Shown: positions 31,098 through 41,119 of the stretch, in pieces
Position numbering within the stretch: the stretch's first letter is position 1
Layout of the letters: every line of letters starts with the position of its first letter
Source of the DNA: Bryopsis sp. KO-2023
Taxonomy: Eukaryota > Chlorophyta > Ulvophyceae > Bryopsidales > Bryopsidaceae
NCBI GenBank assembly: GCA_030272585.1
Contig: BSYQ01000002.1
Coordinates: 620,001-684,000 of the forward strand
DNA: 64,000 nucleotides
Reading direction: 5' to 3'
Made by a program: the position numbers and the translations under genes
Notes under the pieces: generated by a model
What the model was told of the DNA's origin: nothing
Databases searched by the model: none
What the model saw: only the letters and a program-made list of their open reading frames with translations

Positions 31098-32162
31098 TCA
31101 GGAAAAATCCCACATCAAGCAAGCCCCAGTGTAGGTGACCCCAATTACTTTTTTGTCGTCACACCATAACCAAACCAAAGTATGTTTTTTTTTAGTATCG
31201 ATGGGAGTCAATGCATATGGTGGTATCTCCAATTTTCGAATGCAATCTCCTTGTTCCAGATCCCATACACTCACGACATTATTAGAAGAGCCTAATATAA
31301 GACGACCGCAACCAACCGCAATACATGAAGAAAACACCCCGTCCCCTTGAAATTCTCTTATTTGACTCCTAACATTCAAATCCCAAACACGAACAATTTG
31401 ATCACTCGTCCTACTTGCTATCAAGCCTCTGAAAACTCGAGATACCTCAAAAATCCCGCCAAAATTCCCAGGCAGCACGTGAATACAAGTCCTCTCCACA
31501 ACATTCCATATCCTAATTGTAGTATCAAAGGAGCCACTAATCAAGTGCTTCTTCTCATCGGTGGAGGACAATGTTGTCACCCCGTCTTGATGTCCACTCA
31601 AGACGTTTTTGCACTCCCAATGCTCCTTTCCCCAAAGTTTGATAAGGCGATCACCACCCGCTGTCGCTACCTCTCCCTCAAGCTCTTCAATTGCCCGAAC
31701 AGAGGTGGCATGAGCATCGATTTGAAACAAAGAATGGGAGGTATCGACATCCCAAGCACAAAGACATCCCTTGTGGTCCCCACTCAGTAAAATTTTGTCG
31801 ATGAATTGGACCGACAAAGTAGTAGACTTGCTAACATCAAAGGACACGCAACTTTCTGGTCCAATTTGAGTATTCCAATAGACCAGGGAATAAACACCAC
31901 CAAGTGCGATAAGGTCATCTTTCTTTGTTCCACATCTGATGACACATGCTTCCTCAGAACGAGTTACAATGGGTATGACCTTCTTCGATCGCCACAAGTT
32001 CTCGCACCGAAGTTTTTTGGACAACCGAGGCTCCTCGCTTGCTTGCCACCATGTGGATGCTACAGAGCGAGACCTGGCTAGGTCGCTTGATGAGGTTTTC
32101 TCAAGAATGCCCTTTATGATATTCAAGGGCAGATCCCACTCGATAACTGAAACTTGATTCAT
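31098..32162 (-). CDS. F-box/WD40-repeat protein, subfamily B
   Basis: About 354 residues from the ATG at 32162 (MNQVSVIEWDLPLNIIKGIL). The F-box-like region covers about residues 7-45 with the subfamily signature DLARSRSVASTWWQASEEPR. Propeller strand ends are LCAWDV, IKLWGK, IRIWNV, VRVWDL, VSVWDL and the terminal LMWDFS. GSFDTTIRIWNVVE is the most canonical blade. A TTCCCAG eight bases before the ATG marks a likely 5'UTR intron acceptor. The gene is closely related to 13759-14787 and the truncated copy at 62525, and shares the R2 block upstream (32368-32720). The inferred function is an SCF ubiquitin ligase substrate adaptor. Confidence 0.86.
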   Translation of the reverse strand: MNQVSVIEWDLPLNIIKGILEKTSSSDLARSRSVASTWWQASEEPRLSKKLRCENLWRSKKVIPIVTRSEEACVIRCGTKKDDLIALGGVYSLVYWNTQIGPESCVSFDVSKSTTLSVQFIDKILLSGDHKGCLCAWDVDTSHSLFQIDAHATSVRAIEELEGEVATAGGDRLIKLWGKEHWECKNVLSGHQDGVTTLSSTDEKKHLISGSFDTTIRIWNVVERTCIHVLPGNFGGIFEVSRVFRGLIASRTSDQIVRVWDLNVRSQIREFQGDGVFSSCIAVGCGRLILGSSNNVVSVWDLEQGDCIRKLEIPPYALTPIDTKKKHTLVWLWCDDKKVIGVTYTGACLMWDFS

Positions 32163-32367
32163 TGTCAACCCTGGGAATTGATTGGTGAAGGTGACCTACA
32201 ACACATTGTAGCATCAACAATCTCTAAACAGCCCCAGAAGTTTTTATTACTAATTTTTTTGGGGGAAGGTGGTTGTAGTATAACAAGTAGAAGACAAATA
32301 AATTGTTCTGAGACATTCTAGATCACAGCAGCAACCAAACCAACATGATCTAATCAAATTACTTGAA

Positions 32368-32720
32368 TTTTTGAAAACCCTTGTTTTGAAAATGGTCGAC
32401 GAACGACCACAGAGCCGAGCAACAGCAAAAAAAAGACTCGACGTTCAGTATGAGGCAAGCCAGCAACACGATTCTTTTTCACACTCGAAAGAGACAGCAG
32501 ACCCATAGAAAAATAAGGGGCCGTCGTTTTCTTTCAGCCAAGAGGAAAAACAGACCCAAAAAGAAAAAACGAGAGGAGTTGAAACCCACCCACACCTTAG
32601 TCTTTCCTGCGCAGGACGAAAAAGTCGAACGTTTGCCGAGTGCAGGACGCTGACCCCAATTTTTTTCCCTCTGAGCAGCGTGTTCCGATCGCGCAATGTG
32701 TACGACGAAAGTCCTCACCG
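32368..32720 (-). promoter_or_regulatory. Upstream repeat R2 of subfamily B F-box genes, second copy
   Basis: Shares AATGGTCGACGAACGACC, GACGTTC and GGGGCCGTCGTTTTCTTTC with 14985-15290, at the same position and orientation relative to its F-box gene. It is therefore probably the promoter and noncoding first exon of this subfamily. Confidence 0.5.
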
Positions 32721-32984
32721 AATCGAATCGGAAGAAAACCGATAGTAACAAGCAAAAAAGCCCTTTTTTTTTGAAAAAAAAAATAAACCATCTTTTCGAC
32801 CTGAGAATCATCGGCAGCCCACATGGTCTGATAGAGAATGCGTCATGCGTTAGGAAAGCAACCTTTCTTCCAAATTAGGGTGTGCATACTGTTTTGGTGA
32901 CGTCTGCCCCCACTGAATCACAAAACCACCTCTTGTGGCACTAACTTTCACTAGAAAAGTGTTTAAGAACCACTTGAAGAAGCG

Positions 32985-33527
32985 GTGGAAAAGGAACAAT
33001 CAACTAAGCTTAGTCTCTGGGAGTTCTCGTCTTTGGTTACCCCCGTGCGCTGCTCTGATTCGCTGTCCTTCCACCGAGGCAGGCGGCCCGCGATCGCTGC
33101 TCGGCTTCCCGCCTTGCGCTATGTCCGACTGATCACCCACTGCAGCGTCCAGCCCGGCGGCGCAACGTACCCGCCCCTTGGCAAACATGCAGGAGCCAAG
33201 AGCCCCCTTGATCCACACTCAACCGTCCCCGACCAGGCAACAGGCGGGCGCTACCCCACTCGACAACCCGTAACTGGGCTTAATCATAGTCACGAAAAAC
33301 AAAATGAGCAGGGTGAACTAAGCAAATGTCAGTTCTGCGACTTGCCAAAAAACCAATTGCGTGAGAAAAGCTGGTGCTCCACACTCGTGGACCGTGGACC
33401 GAGATTTCGACAAGGCGTTCCACAGAGATCAAGCCTTTTACAAGCCTCACGAACCTGGATCGACCCATCCAAACGATTCAACAAGGAAGACGTCTTTGTT
33501 CACAGCCCTGTTGACTGCCAGAGATAA
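32985..33527 (+). other. GC-rich open frame, uncertain
   Basis: An open frame of 180 codons with a GC-rich first half (33040-33260), unlike the AT-leaning surroundings. The translation (for example SDSLSFHRGRRPAIAARLP) has no domain I recognise, and the start is not supported by context. It might be a fragment of a foreign or transposon-derived sequence. A copy of the dispersed motif follows at 33563-33612. Confidence 0.2.
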
Positions 33528-33900
33528 ACCTTGCGAGCTGAGGGTTTTCCATTGTATTCCCCGGATGCTATTGGCTCTGGCTTGGCATGTCTTGCAGTAT
33601 TTTTGGTTGGTTGCTCGAATTTAGTAGAGAATGCAAGGTTAGTGGTGAGTGTTTGAATCAACGCTAACATGTTGGCGGTGGTGCTTTGCCAGCGAACCCA
33701 CTGGAGGTCAACGCGGCCAGAATCGTCCTACTACTCGATAGGCTCCCCAACAAATTGAAAAGAACGCCTGCCTCAATTTGTTACTCCTTTCTTGCTTGTA
33801 ATTTAGAGTCACTGAGACTTTAGGTCTCATTGATCGTCCTTTGTTTTTCTGCGGCTACCCGTTTGATATTATCATAAAAAATTCTCAATGATTTTTGCGG

Positions 33901-33985
33901 GCACAAGTGGCCGAGTGGTCCAAGGCGTCAGACTTAAGACCTGATGGAGCTCGTCTCCGCGTGGGTTCAAACCCCACCTTGTGCA
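33901..33985 (+). tRNA. tRNA-Leu (anticodon UAA)
   Basis: The acceptor stem GCACAAG pairs perfectly with CTTGTGC (33978-33984), followed by discriminator A. The D-arm/A-box reads TGGCCGAGTGGTCCAAGGC, the anticodon loop is CTTAAGA with anticodon TAA, the long variable arm is TGGAGCTCGTCTCCGC, and the T-arm GTGGGTTCAAACCCCAC is perfect. The anticodon stem has one A-C mismatch next to the loop. No intron; CCA is not encoded. A TTTT terminator follows at about 33992. Confidence 0.95.
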
Positions 33986-34438
33986 GCAATCTTTTGTTTC
34001 AGCCGCAATTCGTTTTGCCAGACCTAACGACAAATAACACTATGGGAAAACCCGCTCTGTGCGGGGTAGTAAAATCACCGTCGACTTCCGCCGAAAATCG
34101 AAGTCGCGAAAACCGACGCGGCAGTGAAAGGAAATGGTCGGAAATACCTGGGTTCGACTCCCAGGCATTCCTGTGACGATCTGGGGCCGGAAAACGCCGT
34201 CGCTGACGAAGTCGTCAGCGACGGATGAAACCGCTGAAATCAACCCCGCACAGTCAGCCCCGCACAGAACAGTAACCCCGCACAGAGGGTGTCGCCCCAT
34301 AATCGCTACTCCCATAATCGCTACTCCCATGTCCGCTACTGCCACCACCGCTACTCGTCGGACATCGGGGCAGCCACATCCCAAAATAGCTTTACAGAAA
34401 CCAACCCCGCTTTAGTAAACCGCACAAACGCTCCGCAG

Positions 34439-37400
34439 GTGTTTTCCCCCTTCGTCAAGTTTATCGTACCTCGACTACATGTGTCCCGAAGCTTGGGACG
34501 CCTTGTTGGGAGTGTTCGGTCCACACGATCAGGAGTTCTCTTGTTTCGGCGCTGGGCCATGTGGTGTTTAACGAAAGCAGGCTCATGGGGTGTTCAGAAA
34601 AGGGGGTGGTGGATGTTGAGCGGAGCTTGAGGTTTCAGAACAGGGCGCTAGGGACTGATGGACAGGTTCCTGGATGTCCGCCCATACACGAGGTAGGGGG
34701 GTTCGCTCGTGCAGCATTCTATTCTATTTCATTTTGTTTGTTTGTTTTTTTTTCGGTTTATTTCTCTTTTTTTCATTTTTTTGGGGGTTTATAAATTGTT
34801 TTTTTTTCTGCTTTTTTTTGGTTCATTTTGTGTTTACTTTCATTTTGTTTGTTTGTGTATATTTTTTTTTCCTGTTTTTCTTGGTTCAGTTTTTTTGTTT
34901 TTTTTCGTGTTTTTTTTGTGTTTGCTTTTTTAGCTTTTTTTTTTTTTTTTTTCCCCGCACCCGAAAAAATTTGAAAGCACCATGCTAACGGATGAACATG
35001 AAACCCTTCACACAGGGCTCGGACTTTTGGAGTGTGGACGATGCTGGTGCAAAGCAAAGTGATTCCGATAGACCACTACGTTCCGCTGGCAGAAGCGGGC
35101 TATCGACACCTGTCAGACAAGGCGGCCTTCATTCAGAAAGCTGCCATCACGCTGCTGAAAGAAAAAGACAACCCATTTTTGAAATCTGGGCAAAGAAAGT
35201 GAAAACAGAATTTTATAGAAACATACGTATTGCATTGGCTTTTTTTTTCTTTTTTTTATTTTTTTTTTCCTTTTTTTTTCGTAGTTCGAAATCGAAGGGC
35301 TGGATGATGCGGTCAGAACAATGTTGACTTTGATATTCAGCATGGATAAATCCATTCAGTCAAAAGTCATTGACGCTTTCAGAGACATTCACATCGACAG
35401 TCCTGGTGAGTGCGAAATAATATAACACTTTAATTGAAAAAAAATAAAATTAAGAAGAGTGAGTTTTTCAAACTTTGCATGGAAAAGGGTTTTAATCTCA
35501 TTTTGAATTCAAGAAAAAAGAAAAAAAAGCCTCGAAGAATTTATGTGAAACACAATTTTTTAATTTTTTTTTTCTGTTAATGAGTTGCAAAAAATAAACC
35601 AAAAAAAATCAGATTCAAAAACAAAAATGGCTTCAGAACTAGTGTTTAAAAAAAAAAAAAAAAAAACACAATCAGTGTTTTTTTTTCTCATTTTCTCATT
35701 TCTTTATTTTTTTAATGACCTTGGTCAGATGAGGATTCTGAAAATCCAACAGGAACATCAGGAGATCCCCTGGTGACAGCAAACAATTTGATCGGACTGA
35801 CGGTGGGTGTGACTGTGGAGGAAATGGTGTCTTTGGAAGAGATGGTCAAACATCTGTGCAAAAGTGGGTGTCTGCCAGACAGCGTCGCGATGTCCCTGAT
35901 CCTCATATCGAACAGATATAGAGAGGTTAAAAACGACGCGAAAAGAAATTGTCCCCTCTCGCCAAAGACGCGTTTGGTGGAGAGCAAAAGGGTGAGGATT
36001 CGAAAAGGGTCGAAAAAAAAAAATCTAGTAATAAAAACCTTGATGAATTTCTTTATATATACTTGAAAAAAAATGGGAATTCGGCCACTCGTGTATTTTA
36101 GTCGAGTTCGACTTGTCTTTCTTTTCCTTTTTTTTTTGGAGAATTAAGACCTTTCCAGTAAATTTTTGTTTTTAAATTCATAATTTTGCTGTTTATTTAT
36201 TTATTTATTTTTATTTCCACCTGGAAAAAACACACACAAACATCCTCATTCTCAACATCCTAGTTGGAAATTGAGGTAGGTTATTGATAAAAATGCATAT
36301 GCAACAGGCACATCCCCTGGATGTCTGGCAAAACAAATCAGCTGTGAGGCAAAATCACCACCACATGTCATTGACACACTCAGGTATGAAAAAAAAAATC
36401 TATTCTTTTTCTCGGAAGCGATTTAATTTTCTTTTTTTTTCCATAGCGATTTCATTCTTGTAAAAAAGAAAAAAAAAGAGAAAAAGGAAATAAAAGAACA
36501 AGGGGAGGGGGAAAGGGTCGAAACTTCACTTTTCATTTTTCTGCATTTTTCTTTGAGCTCCAAACAAAATCTGGGTATGTTAAAAAGATTGCATCATAAG
36601 TGTATTGAAATATATAAAAAAAATTAAAAAAAAATACTCAAGAGTTTTAAAGTGGAACGATTGTAAATTCAAAGTATTGAAGTGAATTCAGTCTGAAATT
36701 CATAGACGAAAGAAAGAGTTGAAAGGACAAAAAAATGAAAAAAAATTGTTGAAAACCCTTAATTTTCTGTTATTGCTTAGGCAAGGGGTGCCATTCAAAT
36801 ACTTACTATGGGAATCGATCAGTGGAGGCCCATGCTGGTCGGACATGTGGATGCAATCATCCAGGTAACTTTTTGTTATTAAACACAGGTACTATTTTTT
36901 ATTTTTTTAAAAAGTGGTATGGAAATAAATTAAGGTAGTATATATATATACAGAAGAAATAAGTAAATATTTGTAAGGATGTCTAATAAAAACAATCGTT
37001 ACATTTGATTTGGGAAATCTGAATTTTTAAAGTTTGTGGTTGATTGGCTGGTTGTGTTTTAACAATGAATGGTTGAATGGTTTTGTTTTTATTTATTTTT
37101 TTCATGTTGAAAATATATAGATTTTCCATGTGGATGATGTGGATGTAGTTGCATTGGAGTATGCATGCACATTGTTGAAAGAGATAATCATCGATTCATC
37201 GAAGCCATCTTCATTCAAGTCAGTCATTGGGGCGCTGCTGTCAGTCATCCTGAATGACAACATGCCTGACTCTTCCTGGTGAGTGTCACCTTGAAAAAAA
37301 AGAAAAAATGAAAGAATAATAAAAGAAAAAGGGGTAGCAGGACTGTGTTGATTTTTTTTCCTCCAAAAATAAAATTGCTTTTGATGAACTTTTCTTTTTT

Positions 37401-37684
37401 TTGGTTGCCCCCTTTTTTTTCAAATGTGCTTGAGAATATAATTTCCTTTTGTTTTTTAAAGGGAAGAGAAACAAAAACGTTATTTTTGAATATTAGAAGC
37501 TGTTTTTCATTTTCTAGATAAGAAAAAGATGACATCATATTTTATTTACAGAAGTTGTCTCAAATCATTAAAAAAAAAGGAAATTACAAAAACAACGATG
37601 CAATTTAGGTACGGTGCGAGCACTGCTGCTGTGGATGCGTTGGTCGCCCTCTCCGCTAGGCCTGACCAGCTAGGGAAAATATAG
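34439..37684 (+). pseudogene. Captured fragment of condensin subunit 1 (CAP-D2/NCAPD2/Cnd1)
   Basis: Exons with GT-AG borders: about 34439-34692, 35016-35198, 35285-35405, 35729-35925, 36781-36864, 37121-37278 and 37609-37684. Their translations line up in order with the HEAT-repeat middle of CAP-D2: HTIRSSLVSALGHVV, then LMDRFLDVRPYTR joined to ARTFGVWTMLVQSKVIP, DKAAFIQKAAITLLKEKDNP, LDDAVRTMLTLIFS with QSKVIDAFRDIHID, NNLIGLTVGVTVEEMVSLEE, ARGAIQILTMG, and DSSWYGASTAAVDALVALS. Condensin compacts mitotic chromosomes. Here only an internal portion is present, with a frame change in the first exon, a phase mismatch between exons 2 and 3 (likely missing exons) and a stop at 37684. It lies wholly inside the CACTA-like element, so it is a transduplicated gene fragment. 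Identity is from remembered family patterns. Confidence 0.85.
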
Positions 37685-38049
37685 CGAAAATATCGAAGAC
37701 TGAAAAAAAAACACGCAAAAAACAGCAACACCCAGACCCATCACTTTGGTTTTGATTCAGGAAACTGACTTTATTAAGACTTTTCCAGCCTCAGTGAACC
37801 CGGATTCATATGCATATGATAGAACAGTTGGAAGTGGGTCAGTGGGTCTGTTTTATTGAAAGACAAGCGCAGGGTCGGAATGGTAGGATTGGAGTTCATG
37901 GTTTTGGGCCTTTTTTTTTGTTTCTATTTCTTTTTTGGAATAAGTGGGAATGGGCAAGTCTTTGATAAAAAAAAATGGGGTCTACATTCAAAGGGGGTCT
38001 TGTCATCGTAGTTTTATTGTAACAACCACAACACAGATGTTTCTACAAT

Positions 38050-38731
38050 CACACAGCATGCACACAACATAACCCCGCACAGCGACCCCGCACAGGGACG
38101 AAATACACCGGCACACGCCTTCACCAACCACCCCGCACACACAGATAAGGACCCCGCACGGGGGCGGAATACGCTGGCACACGCCTTCAACAATCACCCC
38201 GCACACAGACAAGAGGAGCCCGCACAAGGTTTTCACAGCCACCCCGCACAGAGACCCCGCACAGCTGTACGAGGGTATGACTCTTTCGTGCGGGGTGGTT
38301 CCAGAATCGCACAGCACCCTGAACACCCACGCACAGGGACAGAATAGCCCCGCACGGCTCTGTGCCCGGGTTTGGCCGGTCTGTGTGCGGGGTCCCAATT
38401 TCACCCCGCACAGACGGGAACCCCGCACACAGAACCTGACGTCTTCCATATCCACCCCGCACGGCACCCCCGTACGGAGGATAGGGTACCCCGCACACTG
38501 TACGGGGCTATGTTTCATCTGTGCGGGGTCCCACAACGGGAAAGACGTCAGGTCCTGTGTGCGGGGTTCCAGTCTGTGCGGGGTGAAATTGGGACCCCGC
38601 ACACAGACCGGCCAAACCCGGGCACAGAGCCGTGCGGGGCTATTGTGGCTCTGTGCGTGGCTAAACACGGGTTTTAGGCTTCTGTGCGGGGTCAGTAAAA
38701 CACCCCGCACAGAGCGCGATTTCCTATAGTG
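38050..38731. repeat. Subterminal CCCCGCACAG array with a 100-bp-arm palindrome
   Basis: Dozens of copies of CCCCGCACAG (or CTGTGCGGGG) at irregular spacing. Within it, 38344-38443 and 38544-38643 are near-perfect reverse complements (about 100 bp each). Fewer copies lie at the left end (34060-34075 and 34240-34300). In CACTA elements such arrays bind transposase. Frames of over 100 codons across it are by-products of the repeat. Confidence 0.85.
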
Positions 38732-38739
38732 TAAAAAAA

Positions 38740-40790
38740 CAGCAGACACAAAAAATGGGCCCGATTTTTCAGGCTGGGTGTTGTGTGAAGCCCGATTTTT
38801 TTTTACCACAAAGCGCTGCTGAAATCTCTTCTCCTGTTGGGGAGACATTGTTTTCTTCAACTAATCCAATGACTACTTCAGTTTCTCATCAACAAGATCG
38901 ACCAGCCTGGGGCAGGGTTGGATGTCAGTCCCGCTGGAGTTCAACCGGGGATGTGCTTTCCACTCAACGATACCCGATCTTGCAGATTCACGGCAAAAGG
39001 TCCAGATCGTATCAAGAAAGGCGGCGAAATGGGCATTGTGGACGCTTTTTGGATGTGGCGCCACCCTATACATAAACATTGGCGGCGCTTGTATTCCACC
39101 ACCCCTGCACTTCTCAGTTACTCACTGACAATGGTTCTTTTGTTTGCTAGCCTGCTTATCTTGCGAAACAGCCTGGGTGTCCCTATGCCCGCCTAGATCA
39201 TTATCATTGCCGTGGCGTCCGCGTCCACCAGGTAAGTCGACTGCTTCCCCAACTAATCACGTTAGATCTTTATGGCGGCTTGTAAGTTCTTTTTCTTGTT
39301 GCGGGAAAGCACTCAGTTGAGGTTTACTCAAATACGTCCATAGCTAACCAAGAAGTGGAGTTGATCCAGCGCACCATTCTGGAAACGCTTGATTGTCTGA
39401 CCCCTGATGCGCTCATAAATAACCCAACGTGAGGTTTCACTAGTCAAGACGCGCGTTCAGATATTTTTTTCGTTGAGAGTGTGTTGCTGAATCCAGGTAG
39501 GCTACCTGTCAGCAAACTGTATTCTAACAGCGTTGTTGAGAAATGTTGGTGGTGTTGGTAACCTTTTGCCGAGTTTGTTCAGATGAGAAGCGTTGATTCC
39601 TGTTTATTATTTCGGAGTTGCGACATGGATGCCAACCATCGTCTGCTCTATAATGTTTCGTTTTTGTCACGACAGGTTCCCTTCTTATGCATTGGCGGAG
39701 GGGTCCAGGCCTCTTCCAGGGGGTGGGCACCTGTTGATCTAGTCCACCCTGGTCAGACTTTTTCACCCAATGGCAGTGGGTCTGACGACGCAGATACTTT
39801 CCAATCATGCGGTCCCCGCAAACCGGAAAGTAGGAGGGTGTTGATTCGGGGGCAGAATCGACTTTGCCACCAGACTTCCCTTATTATCTGCACAGGCCCT
39901 ATTCGTTCTCTTCACACCAGAAAAAGAGTACTCGGATTGAAACGATTCTTTCTAATTGTTTTTTCTTATGTTTCCCCACAAAGAGATCGCTCCTGATTTC
40001 TCCAACAAGGGGCGGTTTGGTTCTGTGTTCAAACGAAGCTGTGGTGCCCTTGTGAATCTCGATATCCATCGTCTCCGTCGTCTAAACAATTCCGTTGGGC
40101 GTGGCGGTTGATTTTTTTGGCAGCGCCGTATTTGGTGGTTTGTGAATAGTCCCTGAATCTGGACTGTGGGTTGCCGATTGGTGCCGCCTATCAAATAGCC
40201 ACCCAGACCTGGCCCGGGGCAGCGTTTCAAGGACGTGGAGGAGAAAAGGATGAAAACTCTGTGTTTTTGTATTTCCTGACTATGGGCGTCAGTTCATTCA
40301 GTTCACCCTGGTCAGACGTTTAGAATCTGGCCTGGCATGTCTTGTAATATTTTTGGCTGGTTGGTAGGCCAGTTAGAGAAAATTTCAAGTGGAAAATTAG
40401 GTTTTATGATTGGACTATTTCGATTTACCTTTCATTTATTTCATTGAGCAGTGTCATGATGTTGTTTCTGTGCCAACAGTGGCTTGAGGTTTCATTTGAA
40501 TTGAATTTCGTTGATTTTTTCTTGGCCGAGTTCCTGCCTCAAGAAGCAATCGAAAGTTGCGCAGCCGATGATGAAAACTGTTGATAAAAAAACCCTAAAC
40601 CCTAATCTGATTTTCAGATGATACATCAATTTCTGAGGCTGGGAGTTATTGACCGAATTCTGCTTTGAAAAAGCAACGTTCAACTTTCGTTTGGTTGTTT
40701 TTGCCGAAGGAGCTTGGTTTTTTTTATCCAAGGAGCAATTTGCTCGAATTTGTAGACTAGAAGAGGAGTAAAAAGAAAAGCTCCCCCAGA
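38740..40790. other. Intergenic, no gene recognised
   Basis: Short frames only. A copy of the dispersed motif lies at 40326-40365 (CTGGCCTGGCATGTCTTGTA...). At 40591-40606 the sequence AAACCCTAAACCCTAATC gives two plant-type telomere heptamers. A GTAAGT donor-like site near 39229 follows a short hydrophobic frame but I cannot support a gene. Confidence 0.5.
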
Positions 40791-40794
40791 AATG

Positions 40795-41118
40795 GATCTT
40801 ATACTGGTATGCAATCCAAGGGCCAATTCATTCAACCGCTCATTCGATAGCACAACTCTTGAAAAATTTTGGGTTCGACGGATCCCTTTGTTTCCCTGCG
40901 ACTCTGAGATCCATCCACCAATTAATTTGCCATTACTACATGTGCAGCAGCCCAGGCCTCTGTTGCAACAAAAAATACTCAAGTAATTCGTTGCTTTAAG
41001 TGATAAGTGCTGGCTTAAAATTATTTCAGATAAATATTAAATAAAAATGTCCACCATATTTCCTGTGGATTCTGTTCCAGTGTTCACCTATCCACAATAG
41101 AGATGAGTGATACTCGTC
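40795..41118 (+). repeat. Dispersed repeat family R1, copy 2
   Basis: Similar to 1-300 over its length, including the phrases CTGAGATCCATCC(A/G)CCAAT and GTTCACCTATCCACAA. A TAATATT-poor insertion and several indels distinguish the copies. A shorter inverted relative lies near 62150-62245. Confidence 0.6.
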
Positions 41119-41119
41119 T

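Larger units (their letters stand above)
34038..38731. mobile_element. CACTA-like (EnSpm-type) non-autonomous element with captured host exons
   Basis: Both ends start CACTAT(G/A)GGAAA and share about 30 bp of terminal inverted repeat including CGCTCTGTGCGGGGT. The flanks are a 3-bp duplication TAA (34035-34037 and 38732-38734). Ends of CACTA type, 3-bp duplications and arrays of a short subterminal repeat (CCCCGCACAG here) are the hallmarks of the superfamily. The interior holds exons of a condensin gene and no recognisable transposase. It landed 52 bp downstream of the tRNA-Leu gene. Confidence 0.9.

Noticed and set aside
38003-38860. A 285-codon frame rich in CGV and RGS patterns
   Set aside because: Its content is the CCCCGCACAG subterminal array of the CACTA-like element read in one frame.
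39119-39184. A 21-codon hydrophobic frame resembling a signal peptide before a GTAAGT
   Set aside because: It stops before the donor site and no downstream exon could be matched in phase.
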